Below are positions 46,853-59,100 of a stretch of 64,000 nt of DNA, piece by piece. The stretch is from Butyriboletus loyo (lineage: Eukaryota > Basidiomycota > Agaricomycetes > Boletales > Boletaceae), in contig JBBPSI010000009.1 of NCBI GenBank assembly GCA_038093515.1, forward strand, positions 264,396 to 328,395. The letters run 5' to 3'. Made by a program: the position numbers and the translations under genes. The notes below the pieces were generated by a model. It saw only the letters and a list, made by a program, of their open reading frames with translations. It ran no database searches and was not told the DNA's origin. Position 1 is the first letter of the stretch; every line of letters begins with the position of its first letter.

Positions 46853-49800
46853 TCAACCAACCATGCGATACCGGAGCACCGTGCGTCGCCCTTGAAACAA
46901 GCGATGTGACTCGTCGGGAACGACAACCGCCTCTAATTCGCCAGTGAACGTCTTGACGAGCGGAACGGCCGGTGGGCTCGGAGGTGGTTTCACCGTCGAC
47001 AGCGGATCCCCGCCCTTGCTCGTGTTCGCTTCAGAGTCCGATGCAGACGACGGGACAGGGTCAGAACCGGAGTCAACGGTGGTCGTCCGAGGGCGGAGTT
47101 GCGCAGTCAACTCGAGCGAGCACGTAAACCGCATGATAACCCCCCCCTCGTCGATCGCGAACGCCTCTCCCGCTCTACAGCCACTCTCACGGTCACCCAA
47201 AGCGGCCACAGACGAAAAAAAAGCATATCTCACCTAAACTTTGCACGCAGGACACACGCCAAATCTAAAACGATGCTCGACACTTCTCGGCGCATCGCCC
47301 CCAGCTCCGCTGGTCTGTCAGGCCACTTTGAATGGTCGCGGTCATGGCTACTTCTCTCTCTATCACCCTTCTGGCCAGTGACGATCGAATACTCGCCCAC
47401 AAAAACGAAGATCATGGGTGTGTGTTCAGGTTTCCACGGCTCGCTCTCCGTCCGACTCGAACCCTCACACTCGTGCAACTTTGCTCGAAAGTACATAATT
47501 TGATCCTCGACGAACCCTTTGAGCTGCGCGTCAAACGACGATAACAGTGCCCCCCGGTTCTGGTACGCCGGAAACCGGGGTACAATCTCAGGTTGGCAGG
47601 AAGCATGCTGGGCCTCGAGGAGTGCATCTCGCTTCTGGAGAGCCTCTCGTCGAGCTTTGGCGCGACAACTAGTACATGTATTCCACCGATAGGCCTCAGA
47701 AAGGGCGACTCGATTTCGACAGAGCCTCCCGACGCATGGTCGGGAGGTCTCAGGAGTCAAGGTCACGTCGGTTTCATGCATGTCTGGGCTGAGAGAGCGC
47801 CATCGACGACAGGAGGGGTCAGGAGACCTCAACATCTCTATCGAATCGCAACAGGCGAGGTCATGAGATATGCGTGACGTTAGGGCTGTCATACTCACCA
47901 ATAGACATCATGCTTCTCCGTTTGTTCTCGAACCTGATGCTTTGTGCTCTCCGACACGGATCACACGTTTTCCATCGGTAATCCTTTGGAAGAGCGATAT
48001 TACATCTCTTGTTCCCGCATTTTCGAAGTAAACTCCCTGGAGGTGGTCGAGTAACGAGCAATGGAATGCGGATCCTGAGGCCCGTTGGACCCTCATGTGG
48101 GCTGGCAGGCCTGGGATCAGGCTCTAGGCGCGATTCTGACATGTCTTCCGCGTCATAATCCGAGCAAGAGAGACCGGTAAGATCACTCTCCCAGCCGGGT
48201 ATTGAGATGGCGCCATGATCTTCCGTAAATTCGTTACTGCTGCCCTTGCTAGGAGAGGTGGGTGGTGGGGGTGGGGGTGAGAGGTCGCTTCCATCCTCTG
48301 CAACCGATATTTCGTCGAGCATGTTCGTTGCTTGCTTTTCTTCCATGGAAGTATTCGTCGTTAGCGAACTGGTGCTGTGGCGCCGAGAAGGGTCAAGAGT
48401 GCCCTTGGCGGCCAATTTGCGCCGCTTCCAGTCACCGACGCTACACTTGACGCACCGTTGCATACAAGTTCGGGCCGGCAACACCTCGTTGCATCCTGGC
48501 ATCCGGCAACGCCGCTTGATATTGCTTGAGTGTGAGCCAAGTTGCATGCCGCTCTAAATGACAATATCACTGACCGGTGGGCTTTTATCCGCGAGAGCGG
48601 CCAGATTTTGCAAAGCAGGGATGGTCTGTAAACCGTTCTTGAACAGTTCACGCAGTGTAGCGGGTGGGGACGATTTAGTTTGCGGCTTTGGCAACGATGT
48701 CCACGTAGTTTTTTCAGCATCCTGATAGGAACGAGAGTCAGCACTGGGCTTTCCGGCTCTCATCAAAGACACAAAGAGCCAACCTCTGGATACATGAGCT
48801 CGAGCTCAACGTCCTCATCCTCGATGGGTTTGGACTCCTCCTTCCCCGACTTTGATGTGGTAGAACTTGCAACAGGGATATCCTCCAGGGGGCTTGAGCA
48901 ATGCGAACAGAGTGGAAAGGTGATCAAAGACATACATATGGATATACTAGCTCAGCCCCCGATTCATTTTCGACGCCCTTTCTTTCCGTTGTAACCTTTG
49001 CGCCACGAGCAGCTTCGCGCAATAACGACTGGGATCGAGACGACACTTGAGTTTTTCCCAGGATACGGTGCTGGTATCGAAAGATGACTTGTGACTTACA
49101 GCACGAACGAGATCGAGCGACTCTCGTGGACGGGGACACGTGCGTTCTGCTGTACGTCTAGGTACGCGCTTCTGAGCGGCCGCGGGCGGTGGACGGGTGA
49201 ACACAGCGCCAGCGCACGCCTCGCACATGTCCCCAGGTACATGCGGGGGTAATCGTGCACCGCACCCAAAGCGCATACACGCCCTCGGCACATCCCCCCG
49301 ATGGTTCCCGCTCGAGTATACCCTTCCGCCTACAGATGCTGACGTCGGGGAAGGCGCAGGGAGATTGGGATATGTGAATGCAAGAGCCAAGGTGAGGGCG
49401 CGGGGCGTCTTGGCTATAGGCGGCACCACCGGATAGGGATTCGCTTGCGGTGCGGCTCGGTCTCGGGGATTGTGTTTGACGATGGCAACATGGAGGGCTT
49501 GACAGGGCAGACAAAGGACGTGTGCGGTTTGGCGGTGAAACGGGACTCTGAGCGGGGCGCGACAGGCGGTACAGTTGGCGGTCGCGTGCTGTTGTATTAT
49601 CTGTCATGGTCAGTGAAGAAGTACAAAGAGTACAAGAGTCTCGTGAGCGTGCGTGCTTGTGAATGGGTGATGTCAAACCCGATCCACGACCCACACCGGT
49701 TTGAAGGGGGTTTGACAAACGGTGAGAGAGGGGGCATCCGGGTACTACTCACGGTAGATGAACCGACAGCGGTCTCGGTGCCAGGGCGTGGTGCTCCCAC

Positions 49801-50043
49801 CGCGCACAACCCGCAGATGTTCCATACGTTCCCTCGCTCGGTTGCACGACCGCATCGGGTACATGCAATGACGGCGATAATTGAAGAGAAAGAGGCGCTC
49901 GGCCGTTGCGAGGGAACAATCAAAGGCGCTTGGTTGACGCATGGACCCGCATCCATCGAACGAGCGCTGGCGGAAGGGAGAGATGTCGTGCAGATCAGCA
50001 AACGACTCGGGCTCGGTTCACAACTGACACGTGTAGAAAGCAT
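46853..50043 (-). CDS. Protein with repeated paired-cysteine (zinc-knuckle-like) modules
   Basis: Not a family I can name. Joining exons by frame gives at least six modules of C-x(2-4)-C, 11-17 residues, C-x2-C: CTRCGRATERGNVWNICGLC; CTACRAPLRVPFHRQTAHVLCLPC; CMRFGCGARLPPHVPGDMCEAC; CRMPGCNEVLPARTCMQRCVKC; CGNKRCNIALPKDYRWKTCDPC; CVGRLCRNRVALSEAYRWNTCTSC. The last two share a Tyr-Arg-Trp before the second cysteine pair and CR/CRR after it. The linkers are Ser/Pro/Glu-rich and acidic. The C-terminal domain is cysteine-poor (FVEDQIMYFRAKLHE..., FAIDEGGVIMRFTCSLELTAQLR, RLFQGRRTVLRYRMVG). Metal binding and a nuclear or regulatory role are inference. The start could be 50043 or the ATG at 49956; the former lies 60 bases from the MAD1 stop. 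Confidence 0.62.
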
Positions 50044-50103
50044 GTTCGGCTGGTTCGATAAGGCTTGATATATATTATCATTACTGAGGAGTACGCTATC
50101 ATA

Positions 50104-52595
50104 TCAACCGTTAAAATCCCCTCCACCTTCTCTCTTCGACTTGTCGTAGCACTCCAACGTCACACTCGCAAGGAATCCCGGGATGCACTGTTCCTCCTCC
50201 ACCCAGTAGTGCATCAACTGGGGCAGATCCTGAGGCCCTCCTTCGCCCTGGGCGACCAGCTGCATGCGTGCACCGTCTCCGTCCGCGCTCGTTTTGCTCA
50301 GAGGCTGGAAGACAAACGACGCAGAGAGGTCGTATATCGAGGTCACCCTCACTTGCCCGTTCGGATAGAAGGCGAGCTTCAGTCCCAGGATAGACGCGAT
50401 CGCTTCTCGGAACTCGGCACTCTTGGCCGTGAAGACCTGCAAGTCGCGTGTTTGAAATGGCTGGGAATAAGAGGCAGAGAACTGTATACACACCTGCTGA
50501 AGTCGCAGCAGCCGTTTCTCCTTTTGTTTCACGACTTCCTCCAGTTCCTCCTTCTCTTTGTGAAGCACCTCCCAGCTCTCACGTGGGACGAGTTTTTCCC
50601 CGCGTGACGTCCCTGCTTGCGCGTCAACCACTCCGCTGTTCTCGAGGTCTCTCAGTCGCTTGATGAGTGCTTCGTTCTCGCTCTTGAGACGATCCATGAC
50701 CGATTGTCGGAGGTCACTCCATTGTTGAGCCGGATTGTCACGGAGACAGAGGACGCGCATGCCTGGTGGGACGTGGTTTCCAGCGCCAATATTCCCTCGT
50801 AGCTCAAAGAGCGTCTGTTCCAACTCTTCGACCTTATCTTCCTGTATTTTGATCGTGCTGTGGGCTTCTTCGAGAGCTAAACGACATGGAGGTCAGCATA
50901 GACTCTTTGGTTGCATGAATGGACCGGTACTTTTGGTCGCCTCCTCGGCTGCATCCTTGTGGTACTCCATCCGTTGCCTCAGCTCTTTCCGGGAGAGCCT
51001 AGTGCCACCCGCGCTGTCCTCGCTATCTATAGCATCCAATGCTTTTTGTAGTTGGCCATTGATGGCTTTGTACTCCGACAGCGATTGTTCGAGGTGGAGT
51101 ATGCGTTGCGAGAGACTGCTGTCGGAAGTGGACACCTCCCGAGTAGCTTGGTCTTCAGCAGTGAAACTTGTCTGAAGAACAATCAAGAATAATCTTATAC
51201 TTCAAGTATTCGCACACACCACAAGGGCTTGTAGGAATCCGACCTCTCGCTCAGCCAGTTGAGCTCGTTGCTCGCGTCGTACCACCTTGTCTTTGAGAGT
51301 TTGTACCTCACCCTGTAATGTTCCTATCGTCCCTTGGGCTTCTAAAAGGGACTCATTCATACGTGCGAGTTCGGCTTCGCGAGCCCTAAGGACGGCCATG
51401 CTAGCGCCATGTTCTTCAAGCAGGCGTGCGTGCGTCAGCCGGAGCTCGGAGAGGCTCTGGATGACCGATACAGAAGGCTTGGAAGGCGTGCCAACCTCAT
51501 TAGACTTGTTCGCCCTGTGCGCTGGGTCGACAAGCAGTCGTTGGTAAAATACACGACGCACCACTCTTGCCGTTCTCGTCTTGCTGCCTCAACTTGAGCC
51601 TCCAACGAAACAACCTTTTCTCTCAGCTCATCCACGACCAAGACTTTGCCCTCCAACGCCCGTTTCTCCTCGCGCAGAACCTCAAGATTCGCGTGCCTGT
51701 CCTTATATCTGCCCAACTCCGCATTTAATTTTGCGTTCGTCGTTTCTAGCGACCGTAGATATGAGGCCTGACGGTGAAGCTCATCACGGATAACACCCCA
51801 GTTCTCGTTCTCGTTTTGTCTTTGGAGCATTGGCTCGGAAGAAGCCTCCGCCTCGTCGAATTTCTGTTGCAGAACCTGGATTGTGGCATCGCGTTCCTCG
51901 GCGATCGCTCGATATTCCACGAGTTCTTGCTCGAGTTCTGCATTTCTCCGCGTCAAAGTCGAGGATTCGGCTTTCTGGGTTGCAAGGACTTGGGCATGGG
52001 TCCGTTGCAGTGTGGAATACGATTCTTTAAGCTCGATATTCTCGTTCCTGAGCGTGGCAATGGCACCACGCAGAGACCTCAGATTCGCCTCCGAATTTTT
52101 CTAAGACAAGGACGTGAGGGCGGTGGCAGGTAAACCGAAACGTGCGCTTGCATATGAGTCCAATGCGCACGCACCTTGTCCTCCGTGTTTGCCTCGCGTT
52201 CCCTTTCCTTTTCCTCGCGTTCTGTTTGCTCTCTCTCGGCCAAGAAACGCCTATCGCCCTCCAGCTGCTCGATGTATACTTCCTTTTTGCGCAGGTTGTT
52301 CTCGAGCTCGGTCTTGGCGGCCTGTGCAGAGAGAAGCTGGCGCTCGAGGGAGGCATGGGTCATGTGCGAGGTGAATGCCTGGGAACGTTGTTGGCGCTTT
52401 GCGGTCGAGTGTTGTGGGTCTGCGAAGATGTGGTGTGGTTAGCTCGCGCGGCCCGGGGAAGACGGGAGGAAAGAGCTTACCGCGCTCTAGTTCAGCCATG
52501 AGCGAATCCCGCTTTGCACGCGCCGATGAAAGCGATCCTGCGGTGAGGAGTGTCCTCGACGGCGCCTTCGACGACGACGGCGCACCTCCGTTCAT
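50104..52595 (-). CDS. MAD1: Spindle assembly checkpoint protein MAD1
   Basis: Coiled-coil kinetochore/nuclear-pore protein that recruits MAD2 and delays anaphase. The start MNGGAPSSSKAPSRTLL is followed by long coiled coils across about 52350-50890, in several exons. The MAD2-interaction motif is visible as GMRVLCLRDNPAQQW (about 50760). The conserved C-terminal RWD-like domain begins KEKRLLRLQQ and, after an intron, continues VFTAKSAEFREAIASILGLKLAFYPNGQVRVTSIY, then MHYWVEEEQCIPGFLASVTLECYDK. The stop is at 50104. The length, about 700 residues, suits the family. The start codon is 162 bp from that of the divergent DUF262 gene. Confidence 0.9.
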
Positions 52596-52757
52596 AAGTA
52601 GTGTGTACTATCGAGCACGACGACAAGCGAGCCACTGCACCACTCCCACCATGACTTCCAAAAATGGAATGGGCTTGCTCCGCGGCAAGTAGCACGGCAA
52701 CTGTCAACCTTTCCAAAAAACGTTCAACTTGTGGTCTTGTACCCGTCGACGATCAGC
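52596..52757. promoter_or_regulatory. Short bidirectional promoter, MAD1 / DUF262 copy 2
   Basis: Only 162 bases separate the two start codons, so 5' UTRs and promoters must overlap. No TATA box was seen. The assignment rests on gene arrangement alone. Confidence 0.45.
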
Positions 52758-54691
52758 ATGTCCAACTTGAAGCACGACAGCGATTATGAAGGTGACGACT
52801 TTGCAGAAGAGTCTTACGAAAACTTGGATCGTACCTCGGGTGGCAAGCGCACGAAACTCAACGGGTACCAGCTCAGGAACGTCTTGAAGCTACCCAGGGC
52901 GACCACGTATTCTACCCAAGCGCTATATGGTGCGTCTCGTCCGCATGAGCGAAACATGGTCAGTTGTCGCTAATTCGCTGCACAGACCAGATTCACGCCG
53001 GAGATATCGACCTGGAACCCGAGTACCAGCGAGGTCCGTCGCGCCACTACGTTGTCCACTTGCATTGAATGATGAACCGGCGAATTAGATGTCGTATGGC
53101 CAGAATCAAAGCAAATTGGTCTCATTGATTCTATTCTTCGCAACTTCTACGTCCCGCCAGTTATTTTCGGTAGGCCCGCCCCTGGAACCCTTCTGTGGTC
53201 TGACCACGATTGCCAGTGGCGCACCAACACGAGGATGGTTCGGAAACGAAGACGTGCATAGATGGAAAACAGAGGCTGACTTCCATCCATCGGTGCGTCA
53301 TCCTCTGCCCTGATTCTGTGCTGCGCGCTTATTTGAGCGCAGGTTCATGGACGGACTGGTTCGTCTCTTTCCTCTGTAGACTGTCTATGAATCCTCATGG
53401 CTCATTGACGTTTGTCTATCTAGATACCTCGTGAGTTGACCCTGTCCCCTCAATTTTAACGTACCTCATTCCAGCTGTTCGTTTCTAGATCGAGATCCGT
53501 ACGTCTGTCAAACTGCATACGGAAATCCCTTTGTTGATGCGAATAATATAGGCTCAGCGGTACAAAGTACTGGTATAAAAACAGTGGGACTATACAGAAT
53601 GGGCGAGGGCAGCTACTGCCTGAAAGGTACCGGCGATTATTTGCAAACAAGCAAGTCGTTTGTATCGAGTACCAAGATCTCCCTGACTCAGATGAGCGAG
53701 AAATCTTCCAGGTAAGTATATGATCATTGCCTTGATCACGTCCAGTACTGACGTATGTCTCAGAGAGTGCAGCTCGGAATGGCGCTCACCCCCGCAGGCA
53801 TGTATGACCTTACATCGCTGCGCCTTGCTCAACCCGTATATTTCAGAGAAATTGCAGGTGCTCAACACGCCAATGTCCGCATTCGTACGCAAGTTACAAT
53901 TAGAATATTTCAATCTGGAAGGCCCTCTCGACACTGAAGATTTTGACTGGGACCGTTCGCGTGGAGGCGATTTTCGCTGTATCACTCAGGCACTCTATGT
54001 CATCGCGAAATACCCGTCAAGCTCCTCGATAGGCGCCATCACTCAGCTTGAAAAGTGGCTTCACAATCCGACCATCAAACCCAATGGCCGTGGCAAAGGG
54101 AAAAAGAAGGCGACGGATGATGATGCGGACGAAGACCTTTCGAAGGATGAGGCGTTCCTCGAACGGGTCCACGCCACCTTTCGAGCCTTTACAAAACTCG
54201 TCGGCGATGCCTTGCTCAAACCGCTCTTTCTCAAACCAGAATGGCGCGTCTCGCCAATCGAGTTTGTGATGATGTGTCTGTTGGTCTCAGTCGGTAAGGC
54301 CAAGTTGACGTTGCAGGAGTTGGCGATAAAAATTGGGGAAATGAGGGTGAGGGTGAGGGCGGAGCACTTGGATATCCGGATGAATTCTCGCGTCGCCAAG
54401 ACGATGTTCGATTTTATCAAGGAGTGCGCTGGTTCTCCCCAGGTTTCCGAGTCTGTGAAAAGTGGCGTTAAAAGGAAGAGGGAAGCAGAAGAAGTTACGA
54501 TTCCAGGGAAGCAAGAGAAGGACCGCAAAGAGGACAAAGGAGGTTCAACTCCTGCGCGATCCCAGGCCTCCTCCGTCCTCCCACCACCAAGACCGGAACG
54601 ATTATCGACAGTATGGGAGGCTAAAAAGGCTATCGCACCGCCTCGCGTCACCCCGTCCAAGCTTCCTTCTACACCGGTTGTATTGCGGTGA
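52758..54691 (+). CDS. DUF262 (GmrSD N-terminal-like) protein, copy 2
   Basis: The start MSNLKHDSDYEGDDFAEESYE is at 52758 and begins a short acidic leader. The DUF262 motifs match copy 1 in order and intron position: DLEPEYQRDVVW, GLIDSILRNFYVPPVIF, EDGSETKTCIDGKQRLTSIH, FANKQVVCIEYQDLPDSDEREIFQ, RVQLGMALTPAGM. The introns inside R|DVVW and after VIF fall at the same codons and phases as in copy 1. The helical C-terminal half (53720-54430) is again related (EGPLDTEDFDWDRSRGGDFRC against the WGHARGRDFQC region). It ends after a short basic, Pro-rich tail; the 400-residue Pro/Gln-rich extension of copy 1 is absent. No nuclease domain is visible. A Lys-rich insert (GRGKGKKKATDDDADED) is present. 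Confidence 0.82.
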
Positions 54692-56187
54692 ATGGAGACA
54701 CATGGCGACATGCTTCCATATCGTCTGCTCCTGTCGCTACGCCATCCGAGTTCCCAAATCCTACATTTTACATAGTGTATAATTCTGTCCATCCTTCATT
54801 TATTGACTTTGGATATTCGATCGCCGCCCCGAGGAGGGTGGACACCTCATGTTCATCTCACTTGTCTAACTAACTAACTGTAGTGCCTGATACTGCCATG
54901 TACAAAGAGAGTAAATTGGGGAGGATCTGGTATGAGGCGGCACACGGTACTCGGCTGGCGGACTTTACTGTCGGCGACGAGGTGAAACCACCAGCGGCAC
55001 ATGCACCAAGCGCTCGGACCGTGATTATTGCACCATTGCATATCACACATTTCTATCCCCATCTAATGGAGATATACTAGTAGCTGAGCATTACGGACCT
55101 TGGCCACCGCTCCCCACAAACAGTGCCAGCTGGCAAACATAATCGACCGACACGACACGTTAATGTCCGATGAGTGACATTCAGTGTCGCTGATTTTTTA
55201 TATATGCTGAGGACCGTGACGACGACGGTCCCGCACAGATACGGACGAATCTATGAATGTAAGGGAAATGTGGGTTCTTGTGCTCCGCACCAAACTGAGG
55301 TAAAGTAGACTTCGAGCTAACTTCGTGTTGACTGGCATCACTGATGCCTCAGGGTATAAATAGTCCTCAAGGCCTCACGTACATAGCAACCATGTCGAGG
55401 TGAAACTCATTCCTACCACGAGGGTGTCGATGGCAGGGGCACGGCCCACGGGGGCTCGACCTCATTTGATACTAGTGGCCATTTTTGAGTTCGACACGAG
55501 CACGAGGACGACTCGAATGCGGCGGAACTCTGCATTCCGAAATTCCACGAGGAATAGATTAGCCACGTGTCGATGCTCAGAGCAGAACCACTGAATTCAA
55601 GCCGCACCGCTTGTAGGTTTGTGATACGCATCGACCAGTGCCAGCAATTGCCAGCTGTAGAATGGTCGAGAATGGTGCACTGAAATTACTCCGTGCGTTC
55701 CCACAAATAGCGAAACAGTTTGTAGATTCTCTCGTTTATTTCATCTTCTCTGACTCAGGGCCACCAAGGATTTGTGCCTCTCCAAGCCTGGCTTGGTTTT
55801 GAGTCTCCAGCACGTCTTAATGTCAGTGGCACGAAGGAAGTCGTGCTATCTCCAGTTTTACGCCCATTCTCGCCTAATTCGTGCGTATGAAGTTCGGACA
55901 CGGAAATTCTGCGTACAGCAGAATTAGATCCAATCCGGCCTCAGTGACAAACCAACCGACCGCCATCTGGACCCCAGACTCGGGGCATATGGTTACCTGC
56001 AATGGTTCCCCTTTCATCAGCCGGGGTCCTGTCTGGTCTTGTGTTCCCCCCTGCTTATCGACGCATGCTATGAATCTCGCCGCAGATCTGCCGCCGAAGC
56101 TCTTAAGAAAACCACAGAGCTTTTGATATCTGAAACTTGTCTGCATCATTCCCCCCTCTTTTCCTGCCCGCAGCCAGTGCCGCAACC
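54692..56187. other. Intergenic between DUF262 copy 2 and OPT copy 2
   Basis: About 1.5 kb. A frame at 54883-55080 (MYKESKLGRIWYEAAH...) is open but unrecognised. A pyrimidine-rich stretch (CATCATTCCCCCCTCTTTTCCTGCC) before the ATG at 56188 suits a fungal transcription start. No repeat shared with the 24.2-27.1 kb gap was seen by eye. Confidence 0.45.
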
Positions 56188-59100
56188 ATGACCACTGAGT
56201 ACGAGAGCAGCCAGCTCACGCCGGAAGATTATGAGAAAGCAGACTTGAAGGACAAAGGTGCGTTACGTTGCCGATAAGGTTTGGGGCTTGTAGATCCTGA
56301 AAGACGCCTTTCAGCCGCATTGGCCGATATCACCGACTTCGACGACCCTAATATCGACCATGAGAACGTCATTGTCGGAATACTGGGTGAGCATAGTCGT
56401 AGAGCTACACGAACGAATTACTGAATGCGTTGGTAGAGGATGATTCACCGTATCCAGAGGTGCGGAGCGCCGTGGCCAACACGGACGATCCAACCATCCC
56501 GGTGTCTAGCATCCGCGCTTGGGTATTGGGTATGCGCAGGTCCCCGACCAACAATGCCGAGAACTAATGCCATGACTAAGGCCTCATTTGGGCTATCGTG
56601 CTCGCTGGATTGAACCAATTTCTTTTTTTCCGTTACCCTTCTGTCACCGTATCAAACTTTGTCGTGACATTGGTGTCATTGCCAATGGGCCGTGCGTGGG
56701 CTGCGGTGCGTTTACATGTCACCCACATGATCATAAGTTCTGACTGACTTGGCGTGCAAGTAGATGGTCCCCAATTGGCGCATTTTTGGAGTTGCTCTCA
56801 ACCCTGGCCCATTCACGATCAAGGAACATGTGCTCTTGACGATCATGGCTAACGTTGGTGCGGGCTGTGCGTGTGCTATATGTATCATTCCGTTTACCAA
56901 GTTCTGACCGAGTCTACGAACAGCGGCATATGCGGTATGCTTGCGTTTTCATTCATGATCGCCACATCTCATCGATGTGTTTTACCCATTCAGACGGACA
57001 TCGTTGCTGTTCAGCGAGTGTACTACAACCAGACGTATAACTTTAGCTGTAAGTACCACTCGTCCGACGGATGGTTGCACGTTGTGCTCACTATCGCAAC
57101 CATGACGTGTACTTTGCCACTCCACACACCAATTTGCTCACGATTGTCCACCCACGTTCACTCTTGTCAATCTTCCTTTTACCGGATTGGTCTCATGGCT
57201 TCATTGATGCACACCCATCCCGCAACACTGCATATATCCTATCTTCATTCAATACACTGCAGACCAATGGATGCTGGTGATGTCCACCCAATTGCTTGGC
57301 TTTTCCATCGGCGGTATTTTGCGGCGGTTCCTCGTTCAACCCCCCTCAATGAGTGCGCATATTTACATCTTATGGAAACATTCACTTACGAACGTTGTCT
57401 CCTCAGTCTGGCCAACCAATCTCGTGAGCTGTGCTCTACTCAATACGCTTCATTCACAGTCCTATGCCGGCATGGGTACCCGAGGAGGGATCTCGCGCGA
57501 ACGCTTCTTCCTGTATGCATGGACAGCTGGCGTGTGCTGGTACTTCCTTCCTGGCTATCTTTTCCAGGCGCTCTCCTACTTTTCCTGGGTGTGCTGGATT
57601 GCACCAAATAACATTGTCGTGAACCAGTTATTTGGATACGTCAATGGCTTGGGGATGAGTTTGATCACATTTGATTGGGCGCAAATCTCATATATAGGCG
57701 AGCACGTTGTCGTTGACTGGGATTGATTTACTAATGCGCGTAAGTTTAGGTAGCCCACTTGCAACCCCTTGGTGGGCCGAGGCTAACATTGCTGTTGGCT
57801 TTGTGGTCGTCTTTTGTGTGTCTCTGATTTTTTTCTCTGCTGGAGGGGTTGCTTATGTATCCACAGGGTTGGTCGCTCCCATAATCTACTATACAAACAC
57901 TTGGTACAGCGCGTACTTGCCGTACGTACTGAATCTTTCCTCTTGGTGCTTGCAGCCCTGAAGAGATTTGTCGATAGCATGTCGTCGCGTATATCTTACG
58001 ATAACACTGGTAATACTTACAACGTGACCCAAATCATCAACGCCGACGCATCGCTCAACCTGACCGCGTACGAGCAATACAGTCCACTCTTTCTTTCGTG
58101 AGTTGTGCAATACTTAATTTCCGATGTCTTCGCTCATAGCACTGTAGGACGACCTTTGCCATATCTTACGGACTGTCGTTCGCTTCCATCACTGCCACGT
58201 TGATGCATACGTTACTCTTTTACCGCAAGCAGATCATGGTCCAGAGCAGGCGTTCGATGCACGAGCAGCCTGACATCCATGCACGTTTGATGTCCAAATA
58301 TAGGCAGGTCCCTGAATGGTGGTATGGGCTCATCTTTGGTGCGTTTGTATCCTGTAACAGGTCGCCTGACACACCCAATTCACCATGTTCATTTGACAGT
58401 GTCGATGGTAGTGTTTGGTATTACCTTAATTGAATTGTGGCATACCGAGTTCCCAGTGTGGGCTTTCTTCCTCGCGCTGGCGATTGGTACGCGCTCTTAG
58501 ACTGTTGAGAAGTTCGTGCTGATGACTTTTCCTCGACATAGCTTTTTTCTACGTAATACCTATTGGAATGATTCAAGCCGTTACTAACCAACAGGTTGGT
58601 CTTAAGTGAGTTTGTTCAGACCTTGCGCTGTCCCTGTCCTCTCACGGTTCGTAGTGTGATTACAGAGTTGATCATTGGGTACGCTCTTCCTGGTCGGCCG
58701 ATTGCCATGATGATGTTCAAGACATGGGGATACATCACAATGTCTCAAGGCACGTGTCGTTGACGAGAACGATGCCAGTGCTTTTGTCTGATATTGACAT
58801 AGCACTCTCATTTGCTGGTGATTTCAAGTTTGGTCACTACATGAAGATTCCTCCTCGCTCGATGTTCTGGTGTATGTCCCATCCATCTCCGTCTTGGTTC
58901 AGGATTTGATTGTTGACTCGCATCAAGGCCAGGTCATCGCCACCATAGTTGCCGGGACGGTCCAACTTGGCGTACAAGCCTGGATGTTCACGAATATTCC
59001 CGACATATGCAGCCCGACGCAGAAGGATGGATTCATCTGCCCGAACACGGAGGTGTTTGGTACTGCGAGCATTGTCTGGGGCGTCGTCGGTCCTATGAGA

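Noticed and set aside
49445..50068. 207-codon plus-strand frame
   Set aside because: Opposite the cysteine-module gene, whose paired-cysteine pattern marks the minus strand as coding.
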